Shown one piece after another: positions 60,853 through 64,000 of a DNA stretch of 64,000 bases; position 1 is the first letter of the stretch, and each line of letters begins with the position of its first letter. The DNA is from Paraburkholderia sp. PREW-6R (GTDB lineage Bacteria; Pseudomonadota; Gammaproteobacteria; Burkholderiales; Burkholderiaceae), in NCBI RefSeq assembly GCF_039621805.1, contig NZ_CP155074.1, positions 310,001 through 374,000 on the forward strand, in the 5' to 3' direction. The notes below the pieces were generated by a model. It did no database searches, was not told the DNA's origin, and saw nothing but the letters and a program-made list of their open reading frames with translations. A program made the position numbers and the translations under genes.

Positions 60853-61015
60853 GATGCGTTCGACCTGACATGAGGATATGGGTTGTCCGATCCGGACAAA
60901 AGGTAATCACCGCTTCCTGGTGTAACGGATTCGGGGACTGCGCAAGCAAAAAAACCTTCCCTGAATCTCATTTAAGCATGAACACCGACGATCTCGAAAG
61001 CATGGTGCGTCAGAA

Positions 61016-61048
61016 AAATCGTTTCAATCGTCGGCATTGAAACGATTT
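61016..61048. promoter_or_regulatory. 33-base inverted repeat upstream of the MerR gene
   Basis: AAATCGTTTCAAT (61016-61028) and ATTGAAACGATTT (61036-61048) are perfect 13-base inverted arms around seven bases. It ends 61 bases before the MerR-type gene start, and no T-run follows, so an operator is more likely than a terminator. Confidence 0.6.
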
Positions 61049-61109
61049 ATGTGTCAAAGTGTTGCGTATCGTGTATGCTTGAATCGGAATTTGACGAGGA
61101 GAAGGTTTC

Positions 61110-62168
61110 ATGGTGACTTCATCGGAAGATAAAGCCCCGGTTCGGCAAGGCTATAGAAGTGGTGAAGCGGCGCGTCTGGCCAAGATGCCCGTCACGACCT
61201 TGCGGATCTGGGAACGGCGGTATGGCGTCGTCGGGCCGGCGAAAACCGCGTCTGGCCAGCGGCTCTACACAGAGGACGACGTGCGGCGACTCACGCTGAT
61301 CAAGCTGCTCGTCAGCCGTGGTCATGCGATCGGCGCGATTGCGCGGCTCGATCGTGAGCAGTTGCAGTTTCTCGCGTCCAGCAGCGGTCGCGAAACAGGC
61401 GGCACGGCGGAATTCGGCTTCAATGACTCGATGCAAATCCGGCTGGCACTCGTCGGCGGGGCGCTGGTGCAACGGTTGAAGGGTTCGGGCGTGGACTTGC
61501 GGCCCTACGGCGTCACTGAATTGATCGGTTTTGCTGATGTGGCCGAGGCCATGGGCGCTCACGCTGAGCCAGGCTCGCCGCGCGAGTCGCGTGATTCCGT
61601 GGATGGGCTGCTCGTGAGCGTCGACTCGTTGCAGGAGGACACCGCGGCGCAAATCATCGGGCTCGGCGACACACTGCGTGTCAAAGCCATTGCAGTGGTC
61701 TATAGCTTCGGCACCGGGCCGGCCACGGAAATTTTGCGTGTGGCCGGCGTGCGCCTGTATCGCGAGCCCGACAGCCGCACCGAATTCCGTCAGATGCTCG
61801 GCGACCTTTGCGAGCGCGTGCGCATCCAGGAGCGAACAGGGGACGACGCGGTGTGGTCGCGCGTGCGCCGTCGTTACGACGACCGCGAACTGGAAGAGAT
61901 TGCGGCTCGCTCGTCGACGATCACGTGCGAATGTCCGCGCCATCTGGCCGAACTGGTCATGAAGCTGTCCGCGTTCGAACGCTATAGCGACGAATGCACG
62001 TCCCGTTCTGCGCAGGATGCAGCGCTGCACCGCTACCTCGGCGACGTCAGCAACCGGGCCTGTGCGATGGTCGAAGCGGCGCTCGAACGGGTGGCGCGCG
62101 AAGAAGGCTGGTTCGCCGCGGCGCGCACGACGGCGGTGACCGAAGATTCGACTGCAGACGGCGAGTAG
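61110..62168 (+). CDS. MerR-family regulator, LitR-like without B12 motif
   Basis: The 352-residue protein has an N-terminal MerR helix-turn-helix (SGEAARLAKMPVTTLRIWER, RLYTEDDVRRLTLIKLL) and a C-terminal region of about 260 residues that resembles the cobalamin-binding domain of LitR/CarH light sensors by layout, but lacks the DxHxxG motif, so it should not bind B12. Pseudomonads have LitR proteins of such a class. GACGAGGAGAAGG precedes the ATG. It is followed after 66 bases by an ECF sigma factor. Confidence 0.82.
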   Translation: MVTSSEDKAPVRQGYRSGEAARLAKMPVTTLRIWERRYGVVGPAKTASGQRLYTEDDVRRLTLIKLLVSRGHAIGAIARLDREQLQFLASSSGRETGGTAEFGFNDSMQIRLALVGGALVQRLKGSGVDLRPYGVTELIGFADVAEAMGAHAEPGSPRESRDSVDGLLVSVDSLQEDTAAQIIGLGDTLRVKAIAVVYSFGTGPATEILRVAGVRLYREPDSRTEFRQMLGDLCERVRIQERTGDDAVWSRVRRRYDDRELEEIAARSSTITCECPRHLAELVMKLSAFERYSDECTSRSAQDAALHRYLGDVSNRACAMVEAALERVAREEGWFAAARTTAVTEDSTADGE

Positions 62169-62234
62169 CGCCACGCGTGGCCGGCAGCGCTGAATCGCAG
62201 GCCACTTTTTATGCACGAGCGCGGAGGGTGCGCA

Positions 62235-62861
62235 ATGCAAGACGATGCTGCGACCGACGTGGACGCCGGTGCACCCACGTTGAACGACGAGAAGGGCGCG
62301 TACCTTGCCGCGCTCCTCAAACGTATTTCAAAGCGCGACGATGCCGCGTTCGAGGCGCTGTACCGGGCGTCGGCGGCTTCGTTGTTCGGCCTGGCGATAC
62401 GCGTCACGCGCACGAGCGAAGCTGCGGAGGAAGTGTTGCAGGACGGCTTCATCAAGATCTGGCGCTTCGCCGGTTCTTACGATCCGGACAAGTCGTCGCC
62501 TACCACGTGGATGTCCACCATCGTCAGGAATCAGGCGCTCGATTATCTGCGGCGCAATCCGTATTCAGGCGTGTACGTCGAAGAACTCGACGAGCGGGTC
62601 GCCACGGGCGACGCGGATACCGACATGGCGCATCAAGTTTCCGTGGACGCCGAGCGGCTGGCGGCCTACATCGGTCGATTGACGCCGGTTCAACGGCAGG
62701 CGATCGCGCTGGCTTATTTCCGTGGGCAGTCGCAGTCGGAAATTGCGCACACGTTGAATGCGCCGATCGGCACGGTCAAAACATGGATCAGCCGCGGACT
62801 CGAATCGCTGCGAGCGATGGTCGAAGCGCGACATACACCACATCACGGCGGACTGTACTGA
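62235..62861 (+). CDS. ECF-type RNA polymerase sigma factor
   Basis: The 208-residue protein has region 2 (FEALYRASAASLFGLAIRVT, EEVLQDGFIKIWRFAGSYDP, TWMSTIVRNQALDYLRRNP) and region 4 (LTPVQRQAIALAYFRGQSQS, GTVKTWISRGLESLR). The ATG at 62235 with GCGGAGGG upstream is preferred to one eight codons earlier. No anti-sigma gene is next to it; the following gene is a membrane protein of a different kind, so control may be by the upstream MerR protein or a distant anti-sigma. Confidence 0.9.
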   Translation: MQDDAATDVDAGAPTLNDEKGAYLAALLKRISKRDDAAFEALYRASAASLFGLAIRVTRTSEAAEEVLQDGFIKIWRFAGSYDPDKSSPTTWMSTIVRNQALDYLRRNPYSGVYVEELDERVATGDADTDMAHQVSVDAERLAAYIGRLTPVQRQAIALAYFRGQSQSEIAHTLNAPIGTVKTWISRGLESLRAMVEARHTPHHGGLY

Positions 62862-63015
62862 TGGATCGAACGTGCGGCGCCAGCGGCTGGTGTGCCGCGC
62901 ATTTCACGTTAGCAGAAGAAGTGCTGTGCGTCTCCCGCGCTTGAACCGTGCTCGCCGTATTGCGCAGCCTCCGAACGAATTGCCGTTCGCACAGAGCAGT
63001 CCTGAAACCGGCCCC

Positions 63016-63582
63016 ATGCAAAGCACAAAGCACAGACTCTCCACACGTCGCGGCGACAGCGCCACGGCTGGACTGTATTTCGTGGTCGGGCAAATCGGCT
63101 GGTTTGTCTGCGTGCTAGGCGCTGCACATTCGCAAGCCTGGCTCGGTATGCTGTTTGCCGCGCTGGCGGTCGCGTGGCACCTGCTGCGCGTGGCCGATGC
63201 GCGGCGCGAAGCGCGTCTGCTCGTCGTAACCGTCAGTATCGGCATGATCTGGGAAAGCTTGCTGGTTTATTCAGGATTGCTTGCTTATCCGAGCGGTACG
63301 TTTATCGCGGGCGTCGCGCCGTACTGGCTGGGCGCACTGTGGGCGCTCTTTGCGATCCAGTTCAATACGGTGTATGGATGGCTGCACGGACGACCGTTGC
63401 TGGCCGCGTTGCTCGGCGCGCTTGCCGGGCCGTTGTCGTTCCGCGCGGGCGCCGCGCTCGGCGCCGTGCGTTTCATCCAGCCGCTTGCCGCGTGGACTGT
63501 GCTGGCGCTCGGATGGTGCGTGATGCTGCCTTCGCTGCTGTGGCTCGCGCGTCGCTGGGATGGCGTTTCAGCGGGCCGCTGA
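63016..63582 (+). CDS. DUF2878-type membrane protein
   Basis: The 188-residue protein has about five to six hydrophobic segments (YFVVGQIGWFVCVLGAAHSQ, AWHLLRVADARREARLLVV, FIAGVAPYWLGALWALFAIQ, FIQPLAAWTVLALGWCVMLP). It matches the DUF2878 family, found near LitR/ECF stress clusters. Function unknown. The start at 63016 was chosen because upstream residues look unlike a membrane protein. A gap of 154 bases precedes it. Confidence 0.75.
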   Translation: MQSTKHRLSTRRGDSATAGLYFVVGQIGWFVCVLGAAHSQAWLGMLFAALAVAWHLLRVADARREARLLVVTVSIGMIWESLLVYSGLLAYPSGTFIAGVAPYWLGALWALFAIQFNTVYGWLHGRPLLAALLGALAGPLSFRAGAALGAVRFIQPLAAWTVLALGWCVMLPSLLWLARRWDGVSAGR

Positions 63583-63676
63583 CCTGCTTTCGCGCGACAG
63601 TCCGTGGCGACGACTGGGGCGCGGAACAGCACTTGCTGCTCCGTCGTTTCATTGACCCCAGATGGAGCTTCTCCGC

Positions 63677-64000
63677 ATGAAACCTTATATCGTTGCCCAC
63701 ATGATGTCGTCGCTCGACGGTCGTAGTCTCACCGATGGCTGGCATCTGGACTTCGCCACCGACCTGTACGAAGACACCGCAGCGAAATTCGAAGCGAACG
63801 GCTGGGTGTGCGGCCGTGTGACCATGCAGGAAATATCGCATGGCGATGACTATCCGAAGGGACTCGCGAAGGGCACCGTGCCGCGCACGAACCATTTCGT
63901 CGAACGCAACGCGCAGCAGTACGCGATTTCGATCGATCCGCAAGGCAAAGTGGCGTGGAAGAGCAATACGGCGCTCAAATCGCATGTGATCGAAGTGCTG
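63677..64000 (+). CDS. RibD C-terminal (dihydrofolate reductase-like) protein, cut by the right edge
   Basis: The first 108 codons run to the window edge without a stop. The product begins MKPYIVAHMMSSLDGRSLTD, which is the start of the RibD C-terminal/DHFR-like fold and would bind NADPH. VCGRVTMQEISHG is the strand-and-loop that follows. Whether it serves riboflavin synthesis or another reductase role needs the missing end. CCAGATGGAG precedes the start. Confidence 0.8.
   Translation, partial: MKPYIVAHMMSSLDGRSLTDGWHLDFATDLYEDTAAKFEANGWVCGRVTMQEISHGDDYPKGLAKGTVPRTNHFVERNAQQYAISIDPQGKVAWKSNTALKSHVIEVL

Noticed and set aside
60978..61040. 20-codon frame upstream of the MerR gene, possible leader peptide
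   Set aside because: There is no ribosome binding site and its end falls inside the inverted repeat, which explains its sequence better.
1..64000. Search for tRNA, rRNA, CRISPR arrays, insertion sequences, integrases and attachment sites
   Set aside because: None was recognised by eye; short direct repeats other than those listed fit codon repetition.

Overview
The window is GC-rich, densely coded DNA from a betaproteobacterium, most likely Paraburkholderia or Burkholderia. This rests on the gram-negative porin type, several Burkholderiaceae-type small orphan families, the pca gene order and strong GC bias at third codon positions. I see no tRNA, rRNA, insertion sequence, phage gene, CRISPR array or replication origin. 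The layout looks like chromosomal accessory-metabolism DNA with many short divergently regulated units. All family calls are made by eye from protein motifs; no database search was possible.

1-6.6 kb: small orphan genes, an EpsC-type serine acetyltransferase, a YdjM-type membrane protein, a lipoprotein and a general porin. A 620-base gap follows that ends in hairpin-plus-T-run structures. 6.8-10.2 kb: a translationally coupled four-gene operon (CDP-alcohol phosphatidyltransferase, 2OG-Fe(II) oxygenase, flippase-like membrane protein, nucleotidyltransferase) that looks like an uncharacterised lipid-headgroup pathway. 10.4-15.4 kb: a DHA2 drug exporter, gamma-glutamyltransferase, a signal-less HtrA protease and a glyoxalase-fold protein. 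15.5-19.4 kb: a phosphate/polyphosphate island (PPK2, Pit transporter, CHAD protein), then a diguanylate cyclase, a DedA-rhodanese fusion and folE.

23.2-28.7 kb: LysR regulator and the pcaIJBDC branch of the beta-ketoadipate pathway. 28.8-44.0 kb: a TetR regulator divergent from a 14-kb one-direction gene set. It encodes a 6-hydroxynicotinate reductase-like Fe-S protein, an ApbE-related UPF0280 protein, two DUF1185 proteins, a Liv-type ABC importer with its binding protein, an enamidase-like amidohydrolase, and a NicA/NicB-like molybdenum hydroxylase with three haem c sites. Together these suggest uptake, hydroxylation, ring reduction and ring opening of nicotinate or a similar N-heteroaromatic acid. 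This is the best candidate in the window for a little-described system.

44.1-52.7 kb: an H1-like Ala/Lys-rich protein, an omega-aminotransferase divergent from a MocR-type regulator with clear repeat operators, a LysE exporter, msrA, an FmdB zinc ribbon, small proteins and alr. 52.9-57.9 kb: a PNPOx-FNR-ferredoxin fusion, GST, LysR, MOSC and a lone receiver protein. 58.0-64.0 kb: ArsR divergent from an old-yellow-enzyme family oxidoreductase, then a renalase-like flavoprotein, a MerR/LitR-like regulator, an ECF sigma factor, a DUF2878 membrane protein and a truncated RibD-C protein. That last set resembles a photo-oxidative stress locus.
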